Source: Alcaligenaceae bacterium
GTDB lineage: Bacteria > Pseudomonadota > Gammaproteobacteria > Burkholderiales > Burkholderiaceae_B
Assembly: GCA_013416405.1 (NCBI GenBank)
Contig: JACCET010000002.1
Coordinates: 248,001 to 312,000, forward strand
Direction: 5' to 3'
Length of the DNA stretch: 64,000 nucleotides
Position numbers and translations under genes: made by a program. The notes beneath the pieces are model-generated. The model did no database searches, was not told the origin of the DNA, and saw only the letters and a program-made list of their open reading frames with translations. Below, piece after piece: positions 30,639 through 39,015 of this stretch. Each line of letters starts with the position of its first letter. Position 1 is the stretch's first letter.

Positions 30639-31508
30639 ATGAAGGTTTCCCGTTATCTGTCTGGTGGTCTCGAGGGCTGGGCGGTCGCCAATCCGGCCAC
30701 CGGCGCCTGGCATGGCTGCACTGAAGACCACGCAGCCTATCCCGGCCCGCTGGATGCATACATAAAAAATGGGGTATATGCCCTGGCAGGTGCCGCCCAG
30801 GAAATGCAGCGGCAAGCTGTGCTGGATCTGCATGCAGTGCGGTGGCTTCCGCCCGTTGCGCATCCGCCAAAAATCATCTGTGTCGGCCTTAACTACATAG
30901 ACCACACCGCTGAAAGCGGGTTTGAGCAGCCGGACTATCCCACGCTGTTCTCGCGCTTCACCACCAGTGTCATCGGCCATGACGAGCCTTTGCATTATCC
31001 TGTGCTGTCGCCAAGCTTCGATTACGAAGGCGAGCTGGCCGTTATCATAGGCAAGGCCGGCAAGGCCATATCCCGGGATGACGCCCTGAATCACGTCCTG
31101 GGCTATTCGATCTTCAATGACGGCAGTGTACGGGAGTACCAGTTCAAGACGCCCCAATGGATCATGGGAAAAAATTTCGATGGCAGCGGAGCGTTCGGAC
31201 CCTACCTGGTTACGGCCGATGAGCTGCCTCCCGGTGCGCGCGGCCTGCAACTGGAAACACGCCTGAATGGGGTGACGGTGCAGTCGGCCAACACGCGCGA
31301 CATGGTCTTCGATGTGGAATCACTGATTGCAATCATCAGTGAGGTCATGACCCTGGAAGCGGGCGACGTCATTGTCGCGGGCACGCCGGCCGGAGTCGGG
31401 CACGCCCGTGAACCCAAGCTGTACATGCAGCCGGGTGATCTGTGCGAAGTCGAAATTGAAGGCATAGGCCTGTTGAGCAATCGCGTTCAGCAACCTGATT
31501 TGGCGTAA
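30639..31508 (+). CDS. Fumarylacetoacetate hydrolase (FAH) family protein
   Basis: A 289-residue metal-dependent hydrolase or lyase acting on 2-oxo/diketo acids. The catalytic core starts at KIICVGLNYIDHTAESG. It includes FDYEGELAVIIGKAG (metal-binding acids), GYSIFNDGSVREYQ and DVIVAGTPAGVGHAR. First gene of the presumed operon with dctP, the FAD dehydrogenase and dctQM. The substrate may be a diketo acid from sugar acid or aromatic breakdown; the sequence alone does not settle it. Confidence 0.9.
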   Translation: MKVSRYLSGGLEGWAVANPATGAWHGCTEDHAAYPGPLDAYIKNGVYALAGAAQEMQRQAVLDLHAVRWLPPVAHPPKIICVGLNYIDHTAESGFEQPDYPTLFSRFTTSVIGHDEPLHYPVLSPSFDYEGELAVIIGKAGKAISRDDALNHVLGYSIFNDGSVREYQFKTPQWIMGKNFDGSGAFGPYLVTADELPPGARGLQLETRLNGVTVQSANTRDMVFDVESLIAIISEVMTLEAGDVIVAGTPAGVGHAREPKLYMQPGDLCEVEIEGIGLLSNRVQQPDLA

Positions 31509-31550
31509 GGCAAGCAGTACCTCACAATTACAATCCTAGGAGACAAGAAA

Positions 31551-32579
31551 ATGAAAATAAAACGTATCTTGGCCGTGACCATGATAACGGCCGTGGCGGG
31601 TATGACGGCCATGAGCAGCGCGCAATCGCAAGAGTTCCAGGCCCGCAACCTTCGTTTCGGCCACGGCATGGCTGATAACCATCCGGCCGGCATGGCCGCG
31701 AAGCAATTTTCCGCAGACGTGCAGGAGGCGACAGGCGGAAAAACAAAAATCACCGTGATCGCGAATCAGGCCCTGGGGCCTGATCCACAGATGCTGGGTG
31801 CCCTGCAGGGAGGCGTGCAAGAATTCTATACAGGCAGCGTCCTGGCCATGCTCGGGCAGGTCAAGGAACTGGGTTTTCAAGACGTGCCCTTTCTCTTTGA
31901 ATCCGAAGCTGAAGCGCATGCGGTGTTCGATGGACCCGTGGGTGATTATCTGAATCAGAAGCTCAGCGCGGCAGGCATACACGTACTGGGCTGGTGGGAA
32001 AATGGCTTCCGCCACATCACGAATTCGCGCCGTCCGGTCAATACGCTGGCCGACCTTGAAGGACTGAAGCTGCGCACGCAGCCCAATCCCTTGACCCTCG
32101 ACGCGTTCAAGGCCCTGGGTGCCAATGCCGCACCCCTGGCCTGGTCCGAGCTTTTCGTGGCCCTGGAAACCGGGGCGTTCGATGGCCAGGAAAATCCCGT
32201 GGTCCTGATGAATACTCAGCGATTCTACGAGGTGCAGAAATACATGACCCTGTCAGGCCACGTCTACTCGCCTCTCATTTTTGCCGTATCCAAGAAATTC
32301 TGGGACGGCTTGACTCCGAAAGAGCAGGAGCTCATGACGGCGGCGGCCAAGAAGGCAACGACTTATCAGCGTGAGCTGACCGCAAGCGAGGTCGACGTAG
32401 CCCTGCAGCACATGAAGGACGAGGGCATGCAGGTTACGCGCTTTTCCGAGGCCGATCTGCAGAAAATTCGCGACCTCGTACCGCCCGCAATCGAGCCTCA
32501 TCTTGAAAAGATAGGCCCCGAATTCATGACCTTGCTCCGTAGCGAGATTGCCGAGGTGCGTGCGGAAAAGAAATCATGA
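31551..32579 (+). CDS. dctP: TRAP transporter substrate-binding protein DctP
   Basis: Protein of 342 residues with a Sec signal (KRILAVTMITAVAGMTAMSSAQS). DctP-fold landmarks are LRFGHGMADNHPAG at the mature N-terminus, the carboxylate-binding arginine region LEGLKLRTQPNPLTL, and WSELFVALETGAFDGQENP. It captures an organic acid in the periplasm for DctQM encoded downstream. The ATG follows AGGAGACAAGAAA. Its stop overlaps the start of the FAD dehydrogenase, showing translational coupling. Confidence 0.95.
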   Translation: MKIKRILAVTMITAVAGMTAMSSAQSQEFQARNLRFGHGMADNHPAGMAAKQFSADVQEATGGKTKITVIANQALGPDPQMLGALQGGVQEFYTGSVLAMLGQVKELGFQDVPFLFESEAEAHAVFDGPVGDYLNQKLSAAGIHVLGWWENGFRHITNSRRPVNTLADLEGLKLRTQPNPLTLDAFKALGANAAPLAWSELFVALETGAFDGQENPVVLMNTQRFYEVQKYMTLSGHVYSPLIFAVSKKFWDGLTPKEQELMTAAAKKATTYQRELTASEVDVALQHMKDEGMQVTRFSEADLQKIRDLVPPAIEPHLEKIGPEFMTLLRSEIAEVRAEKKS

Positions 32580-33964
32580 TGCAACCGAGCGGGCTAGCTG
32601 CGGCGTTCAGTACGCGCATGGCCCACCTGCTGGCAGATCGATACTCTGTCAGCATCCCCCTGCGCGAGCATCATGGCCGTGACGAGTCCATCTTCACGGC
32701 CAGCTTGCCCGATGCTGTGGCATTTGCACGCAGTACGGCCGAAGTAACCGAGATCGTCAAGCTCTGCAACGAATTCAAGGTGCCACTTATTCCGTATGGC
32801 GCCGGATCCTCGCTGGAAGGGCATACTTTGGCGATACAGGGTGGGCTGACGCTCAATCTGATGCAAATGGACGGCATACTTGCCGTCAATGCGGAAGATC
32901 AAACGGCAACCGTGCAGCCTGGTGTTACCCGCGAGGCCCTGAATTCGGCCTTGCGCGACACCGGCCTGTTTTTTCCGGTCGATCCGGGTGCCGATGCCAG
33001 CATAGGCGGCATGTGTTCCACCAGGGCCTCGGGCACGAATGCGGTGCGATATGGCACCATGCGCGAAAACGTCGTGAACCTGACGGTGGTGACGGCCGAC
33101 GGCGAACTCATCAGCACCGGCCGCCGCGCCAGGAAGTCGGCCGCCGGATACGACCTGACCCATCTGTTCGTAGGCGCCGAAGGTACGCTGGGTGTCATTG
33201 TGGAAGCCACCGTAAGATTGCATCCGCTACCGGAAAGCACGATGGCAGCCGTTTGCGCCTTTCCCGATATCGATGCCGCCGTTCAGGCTGTGGTTCAGAT
33301 CATTCAGCTGGGTGTGCCCGTGGCGCGCTGCGAGTTTGTCGATCCGGTCGCCATCCGTGCACTGAATCTCTACAGCAAAACCGGCCTGCCTGAACAGCCC
33401 CACCTGTTCTTTGAGTTTCATGGCAGCGCATCGGGGCTGGAAGAACAGATTGCGCTGACGCAGGACATCACCGGACAGCTGGGGGCGGCCGGTTTCGTTT
33501 GGTCGGCAAGTCCCGAAGAGCGTAGCCGGCTTTGGGCAGCTCGTCATAATGTGTACTTCGCCGCATTGCAGCTGCGCCCCGGCGCGCGCTCCATAGTCAC
33601 CGACGTGTGCGTGCCCATTTCACGGCTGGCCGAGTGCGTGAACCAGACCATAGATGATTTGCGTCGTTCACACATGATTGCGCCTGTGGTGGGTCATGTG
33701 GGCGACGGCAACTTTCATGTTCAGATGCTGGTTGATGGCAATTCCCAGGCTGAAATCCAGTGCGCGGAAGCTATCAACGCGCGGCTGGTAGCAAGAGCCC
33801 TGGCCATGGATGGCACCTGCACGGGCGAGCACGGCATAGGGCTGCACAAACAAGGCTTTCTGATTGACGAGCTTGGCGCCGCGTCGGTGCGCGTCATGCG
33901 CCAGCTCAAGCAGGCGCTGGATCCCCGGAATATCATGAATCCGGGAAAGATTTTCTCGTTATGA
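32576..33964 (+). CDS. FAD-linked 2-hydroxyacid dehydrogenase (GlcD / D-lactate dehydrogenase family)
   Basis: A 462-residue flavoprotein. The N-terminal PCMH FAD domain shows VPLIPYGAGSSLEGHTLAI and GADASIGGMCSTRASGTNAVRYG. The C-terminal substrate domain shows GHVGDGNFHVQML, GEHGIGLHKQGFL and the family ending NIMNPGKIF. It probably oxidises a D-2-hydroxy acid imported by the surrounding TRAP system and passes electrons to the quinone or cytochrome pool. The ATG overlaps the dctP stop. It stands between dctP and dctQM, an unusual placement. Confidence 0.92.
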   Translation: MMQPSGLAAAFSTRMAHLLADRYSVSIPLREHHGRDESIFTASLPDAVAFARSTAEVTEIVKLCNEFKVPLIPYGAGSSLEGHTLAIQGGLTLNLMQMDGILAVNAEDQTATVQPGVTREALNSALRDTGLFFPVDPGADASIGGMCSTRASGTNAVRYGTMRENVVNLTVVTADGELISTGRRARKSAAGYDLTHLFVGAEGTLGVIVEATVRLHPLPESTMAAVCAFPDIDAAVQAVVQIIQLGVPVARCEFVDPVAIRALNLYSKTGLPEQPHLFFEFHGSASGLEEQIALTQDITGQLGAAGFVWSASPEERSRLWAARHNVYFAALQLRPGARSIVTDVCVPISRLAECVNQTIDDLRRSHMIAPVVGHVGDGNFHVQMLVDGNSQAEIQCAEAINARLVARALAMDGTCTGEHGIGLHKQGFLIDELGAASVRVMRQLKQALDPRNIMNPGKIFSL

Positions 33965-34014
33965 CTGCGTGCGCGTCGGGCCGTTCGCCACGGCGTCCTT
34001 TCCAGGAAATGTAG

Positions 34015-34518
34015 ATGAAAAAACTGACGAACTGGTATTTCAGGATACTGGAGCTGATGATGGTGTTATGCCTGGCTGCCATGTGCCTGATGGTCTTCGG
34101 CAACGTGATCCTGCGTCACTTCTTCAACTCGGGTGTGAACGTAGCGGAAGAGTTGTCCCGCTTCATGTTCATCTGGCTCACATTCCTGGGTGCCATTGTC
34201 GCCATGCGCGAAGGCGCGCACCTGGGTGTCGACGTCCTGGTTTCCCGATTGTCGGGCAAACCAAGATTTTTCGCAGCCCTGCTGGGCCAGGCGCTGGTGC
34301 TGGCGTGCTGCGGCGTACTGCTCTGGGGCTTGCTGATGCAGCGCCAATTGCACCTTGCCAATGTCGGGCTGGTAACCGGTATTTCAATGAGCGTGGTTTA
34401 TTCAGCAGCCTATCTGTGCGCGATATCGATAGGCGTGCTGTCGGCGGTCAATATCGTCAGGCTGGCCACCGGTCGGGTATCGGTGTCAGCGCTGCTGCCT
34501 TCCAACTATATTGACTAG
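34015..34518 (+). CDS. dctQ: TRAP transporter small permease DctQ
   Basis: Protein of 167 residues with four predicted membrane helices (around 15-40, 50-70, 90-112 and 130-152). The DctQ signature VAEELSRFMFIWLTFLGA is clear. It joins DctM to form the sodium-driven membrane part of the transporter. The gene is 12 bp from dctM. Confidence 0.93.
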   Translation: MKKLTNWYFRILELMMVLCLAAMCLMVFGNVILRHFFNSGVNVAEELSRFMFIWLTFLGAIVAMREGAHLGVDVLVSRLSGKPRFFAALLGQALVLACCGVLLWGLLMQRQLHLANVGLVTGISMSVVYSAAYLCAISIGVLSAVNIVRLATGRVSVSALLPSNYID

Positions 34519-34530
34519 CGGAATAAGACG

Positions 34531-35811
34531 ATGCTGATCGCAATTTTTGTGGGTTCGCTGATGGCAGCCATGGCCCTTGGGGTGCCCATCGCTTTTTCCC
34601 TGATGGTTTGCAGCATGGCCATGATGTGGTACATGGACTTCTTCGACGCCCAGATCATGGCGCAGAACATGCTGTCGGGCGCTGATAGCTTCCCCTTGAT
34701 CGCCATACCGTTTTTCGTCCTTGCCGGCGAGCTCATGAATGCGGGCGGCATCTCACGCCGGATAGTTGAAGTGGCCGGTGCCTGGGTAGGCCATTTCAAA
34801 GGTGGATTGGGCTACGTGGCCATCTTTGCCTGCGTCATCATGGCTTCCCTTTCCGGGTCGGCCATTGCGGATACTGCCGCTGTGGCCGCATTGCTCATCC
34901 CCATGATGCGCAATGCCGGTTACGACATTCCGCGTGCTTCCGGCCTGATCGCCTCCGGCGGAATTATTGCACCGATCATTCCACCGTCCATAGGCTTTGT
35001 GATGGTAGGGGTGGTGGGTAATATCTCGATCACCAAATTGTTTATTGCCGGCATAGCGCCGGGTTTGATGATGGCGCTGGCGCTGGTTGCCACATGGGCT
35101 TTCCAGGCCAAACGTGACGGCATGCCCCGCGGTGAAAAGAAATCCTCGCGCCAGCGATGGTCGGCAACGATGGCGGGCTTCTGGGCACTGCTCATGCCGG
35201 TCATCATCGTCGGTGGTTTGAAATCGGGCTACTTCACCCCCACCGAGGCCGCGGTTGTGGCCGTGTTCTACGCCTTGTTCGTAGGTTTTTGCGTGTACAG
35301 GGAGCTCAAGGTCGAGGCGTTGTATGGTCTATTGCTGTCGGCCGGCAAAACGTCTGCTGTCGTCATGTTTCTGGTGGCCGCGGCACAGGTCTCTGCCTGG
35401 TTGATTGCGGCAGCCAATATCCCCATGATGGTCGCCGGCATCCTGCAGCCCTTGATCGATAGTCCGGTGCTTTTGATGCTGGCCATCATGTTGCTGGTCT
35501 TTACCGTGGGCACCGTGCTGGACTTTGCGCCAACCATACTGATTTTGATCCCGGTCCTGATGCCCACCGTCAAAATGGCCGGTATTGACCCGGTCTATTT
35601 TGGTGTGCTGTTCATCATGAACAATGCCATAGGCCTGATCACACCGCCGGTCGGCACGGTGCTGAATGTGGTGTGCGGCGTGGCCCGGGTACGCATGGAG
35701 CCGGTCATACGTGCCGTCATGCCTTATTTTCTTGCGCAGTCGGCGGTATTGTTGCTGCTGGTGCTGTTCCCGCAGCTGGTTCTGGCGCCACTGCATTTCA
35801 TGACTCGCTAG
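34531..35811 (+). CDS. dctM: TRAP transporter large permease DctM
   Basis: A 426-residue, highly hydrophobic protein with about twelve membrane helices. DctM motifs include IAIPFFVLAGELMNAGGISRR (split over helices 2-3), SGSAIADTAAVAALLIPMM, and IIAPIIPPSIGFVMVG. It carries out sodium-coupled import of the acid delivered by DctP. Last gene of the operon. Confidence 0.96.
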   Translation: MLIAIFVGSLMAAMALGVPIAFSLMVCSMAMMWYMDFFDAQIMAQNMLSGADSFPLIAIPFFVLAGELMNAGGISRRIVEVAGAWVGHFKGGLGYVAIFACVIMASLSGSAIADTAAVAALLIPMMRNAGYDIPRASGLIASGGIIAPIIPPSIGFVMVGVVGNISITKLFIAGIAPGLMMALALVATWAFQAKRDGMPRGEKKSSRQRWSATMAGFWALLMPVIIVGGLKSGYFTPTEAAVVAVFYALFVGFCVYRELKVEALYGLLLSAGKTSAVVMFLVAAAQVSAWLIAAANIPMMVAGILQPLIDSPVLLMLAIMLLVFTVGTVLDFAPTILILIPVLMPTVKMAGIDPVYFGVLFIMNNAIGLITPPVGTVLNVVCGVARVRMEPVIRAVMPYFLAQSAVLLLLVLFPQLVLAPLHFMTR

Positions 35812-35843
35812 GTAAGGGAAAGCGCCTTGATATCGATCCCGCA

Positions 35844-35872
35844 TGCACAGGATGGCCAGATTCTGATAGAAT
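35844..35872 (+). promoter_or_regulatory. Sigma-70-type promoter for tRNA-Ser
   Basis: TGCACA (35844-35849), a 17-bp spacer and TAGAAT (35867-35872) lie about 42 bp before the tRNA 5' end. The -10 matches consensus at five of six positions. Confidence 0.5.
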
Positions 35873-35914
35873 GGCGGACTTCGCTTTATCTTGTCGCAAA
35901 GATAAGCCAGAATC

Positions 35915-36006
35915 AGGACAGGTGGCCGAGCGGTTGAAGGCGCACGCCTGGAAAGCGTGTATACGTGAATAGCGTATCGGGGGTTCGAATCCCCCTCTGT
36001 CCGCCA
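35915..36006 (+). tRNA. tRNA-Ser (anticodon GGA)
   Basis: A 92-nt gene including the encoded CCA. The acceptor pairs GGACAGG with TCTGTCC. The D-arm is GCCGAGCGGTTGAAGGC. The anticodon stem-loop has the loop CTGGAAA with GGA as anticodon. The long variable arm typical of serine tRNAs and GGTTCGAATCC in the T-arm are also present. A terminator follows 10 bp on. Confidence 0.97.
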
Positions 36007-36016
36007 AAGATAATCC

Positions 36017-36053
36017 AAAAAGCCCGCATGAATATTAATTCTGCGGGCTTTTT
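36017..36053 (+). terminator. Rho-independent terminator after tRNA-Ser
   Basis: AAAAAGCCCGCA pairs with TGCGGGCTTTTT around a 13-base AT-rich loop. Confidence 0.88.
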
Positions 36054-36091
36054 GGTGTTTGACCATTTCTGGTCAGAATAGGCTCCTCTAC

Positions 36092-36236
36092 ATTAATATG
36101 TCGATATATTGGAATATTGTCGACATATTAATTAGATCTGTCGATGCGGCGTACATGTTGGTGTTTCATGTACATAAAATTCGAAAAAATCGACATTTAA
36201 ACAAGAGGCGTTTAAAATTCTTCTCTTTGTCGACAT
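36092..36236 (+). promoter_or_regulatory. AT-rich fic promoter region with a 13-bp inverted repeat and TGTCGA boxes
   Basis: ATTAATATGTCGA (36092-36104) and TCGACATATTAAT (36120-36132) are perfect inverted repeats 15 bp apart. The core TGTCGA(T/C) occurs at 36099, 36118, 36139, inverted at 36189, and at 36228 next to the fic ribosome site. Such an array suggests an operator for a dedicated repressor, perhaps the helix-turn-helix C-terminus of the Fic protein itself. That role is inferred. Confidence 0.55.
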
Positions 36237-36251
36237 GTTCAAGGTGTCAGC

Positions 36252-37340
36252 ATGTTCAATGCAAACGTTCCATACAATGATCTGCCTCGCTTACCTCCTA
36301 AGGTAGACATTGAGACCAAGTCCGTTTTGAAGGCCTGCATTAAAGCGCGGGCTTCACTTGCTGGGTTGCGGGGCATGGCTGGCCGTATTCCAAATCAAGG
36401 AATGCTAATCAATATTATCCCTATGCTGGAAGCGCAGGCCAGTTCAGAGATAGAGAACATTGTGACGACGGCTGATCGTCTTTTCCAGTATGAGGATGCA
36501 GAGCAACAAGCAGATCCTGCTACTAAAGAGGCATTACGTTATCGGACGGCTTTATACAAAGGGTATAAATCTCTTGCTAAAAGACCTTTGACGACAGCTA
36601 CCGCAGTTGAGGTTTGTCGAACGATTAAAGGGGCTGAGATCGATATACGTCGTATCCCTGGCACAGCTCTTATGAACGATGCCACGCAGCGAATTATCTA
36701 CACCCCACCTGAAGGTGAGTCCACGATCAGAGACTTATTAGCGGACTGGGAGCGTTTCATTCACACGCAACCGGACATAGATCCGCTTGTGCGTATGGCA
36801 GTGATGCATTATCAGTTTGAGGCGATTCATCCGTTCAGTGATGGCAATGGCCGGACAGGCCGTGTGTTGAATCTCCTTTTTCTTATTTCAGAGAATCTGC
36901 TGGAATTGCCAATACTTTATCTCAGCCGTTACATCATCCAGAATAAGCAGGAGTATTACCGCCTACTTATGACGGTAACAGCCGAGGGTGCATGGGAAGA
37001 GTGGGTGCTTTATATGTTGGAGGCCGTGCATAGCACTGCTGAATGGACATCAGCGAAGATCTCGGCGATCTGCGCCTTGATGGAGCAAACCAGAGACCAA
37101 CTCCGTCTAGAAATTCCAAAAACGTACAGTCACGAGCTTGTCGAGCTCATATTCATGCAGCCGTATTGCAGGATTGCCAATCTGGTCGAGAGGGATATTG
37201 CGCAAAGGCAGACCGCATCCAAAATGTTGAAAGAGCTTGTCTCTAAAAATGTGCTTCGAGAAGTCACAGTAGGGCGAGAAAAAGTCTTTATCAATATAGA
37301 GCTGATGAAGTTGCTAACACGGGATCATGGCACGGCATAA
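36252..37340 (+). CDS. Fic-family AMP-transferase (class II, self-inhibited)
   Basis: Protein of 362 residues. The Fic active site [12 protein letters not shown] (residues 193-204) is intact, with the catalytic His193. An inhibitory helix motif S-x-x-x-E-N is present upstream (S64, E68, N69), which marks class II Fic proteins that occlude ATP. The C-terminal 80 residues ([19 protein letters not shown] region) look like a winged helix, as in SoFic-type proteins. It probably transfers AMP to hydroxyl groups of target proteins; the target is unknown. Codon use and base composition are visibly AT-richer than both neighbours and it follows a tRNA gene, so horizontal acquisition is likely. Confidence 0.9.
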   Translation: MFNANVPYNDLPRLPPKVDIETKSVLKACIKARASLAGLRGMAGRIPNQGMLINIIPMLEAQASSEIENIVTTADRLFQYEDAEQQADPATKEALRYRTALYKGYKSLAKRPLTTATAVEVCRTIKGAEIDIRRIPGTALMNDATQRIIYTPPEGESTIRDLLADWERFIHTQPDIDPLVRMAVMHYQFEAIHPFSDGNGRTGRVLNLLFLISENLLELPILYLSRYIIQNKQEYYRLLMTVTAEGAWEEWVLYMLEAVHSTAEWTSAKISAICALMEQTRDQLRLEIPKTYSHELVELIFMQPYCRIANLVERDIAQRQTASKMLKELVSKNVLREVTVGREKVFINIELMKLLTRDHGTA

Positions 37341-37359
37341 CGCCGCAAGGGCGTGTTAT
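37337..37359 (+). terminator. Possible hairpin at the fic stop codon
   Basis: ATAACGCC pairs with GGCGT(G)TTAT (one bulge) around GCAAG and includes the fic TAA. A short TTTG follows. It could terminate fic before the convergent HIT gene. Confidence 0.35.
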
Positions 37360-37381
37360 TTGAGTTTGGGACGCTTTGCTG

Positions 37382-37849
37382 CTATTCCCCAAGCGCCTGC
37401 TTCAGCTGTTCCGATTGCGCTTTCAGTTCCTCGTCCGATGCGCGTGGCGCTGTCGCGAAGGTGAGGTCTTTCTGTTCGATATAGGCCACAGAGGTGATAT
37501 CCGTGTTCGTAAACAGCGGCACCAGGTGCGCATGCACGTGCGCGACGTCGGTGCCGGTGCACAGGAAGCCTATGCGTTCCACACCATGTATGCTTTTCAT
37601 TGCCTTGGCAAAGCGCTGGCTCAGTTGTATCAGGCGGGCGGCAAGTGCTGGCGGCAGATCGTCGAAATAGGCGTGGTGCGCCCGCGAAACGATCAGCACG
37701 TGCCCGGGACGTATGGGGTGGATGTCCAGGAAAGCCGTGAAATCATCGTCCTCGTAAACGATATTGGACGGAATTTTCTTGCTTGCTATGGCACAGAAAA
37801 TACACGATTTAGGCGGGGCTTCCTGGGCATTGGTGGCGGCTGATGTCAT
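37382..37849 (-). CDS. HIT-family nucleotide hydrolase/transferase
   Basis: Protein of 155 residues. It has a zinc-type start CIFCAIASKKIPSNIVYEDDDF and the histidine triad HVHAHLVPL (about residues 104-112). Family members hydrolyse AMP-linked substrates such as adenosine phosphoramidates. It is convergent with fic. The neighbourhood is suggestive, since one makes AMP-adducts and the other family cleaves them. The pairing is probably an accident of insertion, because the HIT gene has host-like composition. Confidence 0.92.
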   Translation of the reverse strand: MTSAATNAQEAPPKSCIFCAIASKKIPSNIVYEDDDFTAFLDIHPIRPGHVLIVSRAHHAYFDDLPPALAARLIQLSQRFAKAMKSIHGVERIGFLCTGTDVAHVHAHLVPLFTNTDITSVAYIEQKDLTFATAPRASDEELKAQSEQLKQALGE

Positions 37850-37949
37850 GGCGGCGGCTTCCTAGTATGTGCATGAGTTTGTTCAGCACTTTACCAGCTT
37901 GCGTGCTGCCCGGCAGCACGCACCGCTCCTGCCTGCAAGAGTGCAGGCC

Positions 37950-38354
37950 TTACTTCTTGCCGGTGCACGTGGGTGAGGCGTTCTGCTGCTTCAGATAGGC
38001 GATCAGGTCGTTGCGTTCCTGGGGGTCAGGAATACCGGCATATCCCATGGATGTGCCTGGTACCACCTTCATGGGTGCTGCCAGAAATGCGTTCAGCGTT
38101 GCTTCGTCCCACATAATGTTGGCATGTTTCATCGCCTCGGAATAAGAGAAGCCGGGCACGCTGCCGGCATGTCGGCCAAACAGGCCGCAGTGTCTTGGGC
38201 CGGTACGGTCATAGGCCAGTGCATGGCAGGCCAGGCAGCGCGAGTAAAGAGTTGCGCCACGTATTGCATCGCCTGTCGCCTGCGCCGGTGAAGCGACGCT
38301 CAGCCCTGCGAGCATCAAGCCTGCCAGCAAGGCTGCCCCACATGCGGACTTCAT
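37950..38354 (-). CDS. Periplasmic class I cytochrome c
   Basis: A 134-residue precursor from the ATG at 38354. The signal peptide is MKSACGAALLAGLMLAGLSV...AQA. The haem site is CLACH (about residue 41-45 of the precursor) and the distal Met ligand lies in GTSMGYAGI. It is close to cytochrome c2/c550-like monohaem proteins. Its start overlaps the stop of the ferritin-like gene (ATGA), so both are made together under the upstream sigma-factor gene. It probably shuttles electrons in the periplasm. Confidence 0.92.
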   Translation of the reverse strand: MKSACGAALLAGLMLAGLSVASPAQATGDAIRGATLYSRCLACHALAYDRTGPRHCGLFGRHAGSVPGFSYSEAMKHANIMWDEATLNAFLAAPMKVVPGTSMGYAGIPDPQERNDLIAYLKQQNASPTCTGKK

Positions 38355-38926
38355 GACATGAAGGCCGAAGGAACAGGAGGTTCGCCCACGGCGTGGCGCA
38401 GGACCGCCCAATGCATGGCTTCGTCGCCCAGAATGCTGGCGGCTGCCTTGGACAGGTCTCGATTATCGAATACGGGTACGGCCCCCAGGTATGCGCTGAC
38501 CGCGCCTTTCTCGAGCATGGCGGCAAACTTCAGTACATCGGCTTGCGACTTCAGCGTTTCGACCGGGAAGGTGTATTTCTCCTTGGCATCCACTGGCTTC
38601 CCGCCCAAGGTTTGAATGGTTTTGGCAAGCAGGTCTGCATGTTCTTTGTGATGCCCCTGAAATACAAGGGCCAGATCCAGCACGGGCTTTTCCAGCAAGC
38701 CACTTTCTGCTCCCAATTGATATGCCGCGATGGCTTCCAGTTCTGCCCCGAGTGCAGTATTAAGAATACGGGCATCGGAGTCGCCTGTTGCCTGGCCTTT
38801 TGCCAGGACGTCGCGTCCTGCCATCAAGGCCACCGCGGCACCAGACAGCAATAGACCCGACTGGCCCAGAAAGGCTCTGCGGGCATGCCGCGTATAGGGA
38901 TCGTGTACAAAACTCATGAACGACAT
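38351..38926 (-). CDS. Exported ferritin-like domain protein
   Basis: Protein of 191 residues. It begins with a twin-arginine-type signal (HARRAFLGQSGLLLSGAAVALMA). Four-helix ferritin-like sequence follows, with carboxylate/His ligand candidates (LGAELEAIAAYQLGAE; FQGHHKEHADLLAKTIQ; EKGAVSAYLGAV; ILGDEAMHWAVLRHAVG). It probably binds a di-iron centre in the periplasm. It is encoded between an ECF-like sigma factor and a cytochrome c, with tight overlap to the latter. Function in stress or redox defence is inferred from this context. Confidence 0.82.
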   Translation of the reverse strand: MSFMSFVHDPYTRHARRAFLGQSGLLLSGAAVALMAGRDVLAKGQATGDSDARILNTALGAELEAIAAYQLGAESGLLEKPVLDLALVFQGHHKEHADLLAKTIQTLGGKPVDAKEKYTFPVETLKSQADVLKFAAMLEKGAVSAYLGAVPVFDNRDLSKAAASILGDEAMHWAVLRHAVGEPPVPSAFMS

Positions 38927-39015
38927 GGCACTTCTCCTTGATAGGCGGCAAGTCAGGGTGGACGGGTTTCGTCCGCCAATAACCGTCAGCCATTGAAAAA
39001 AGTTCAGTTGCCGTA

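Noticed and set aside
35915-37381. Duplicate of the tRNA-Ser 3' end flanking the fic gene (attachment sites)
   Set aside because: I looked for a second copy of the T-arm/acceptor sequence downstream of fic and found none, so integration at the tRNA cannot be shown directly.
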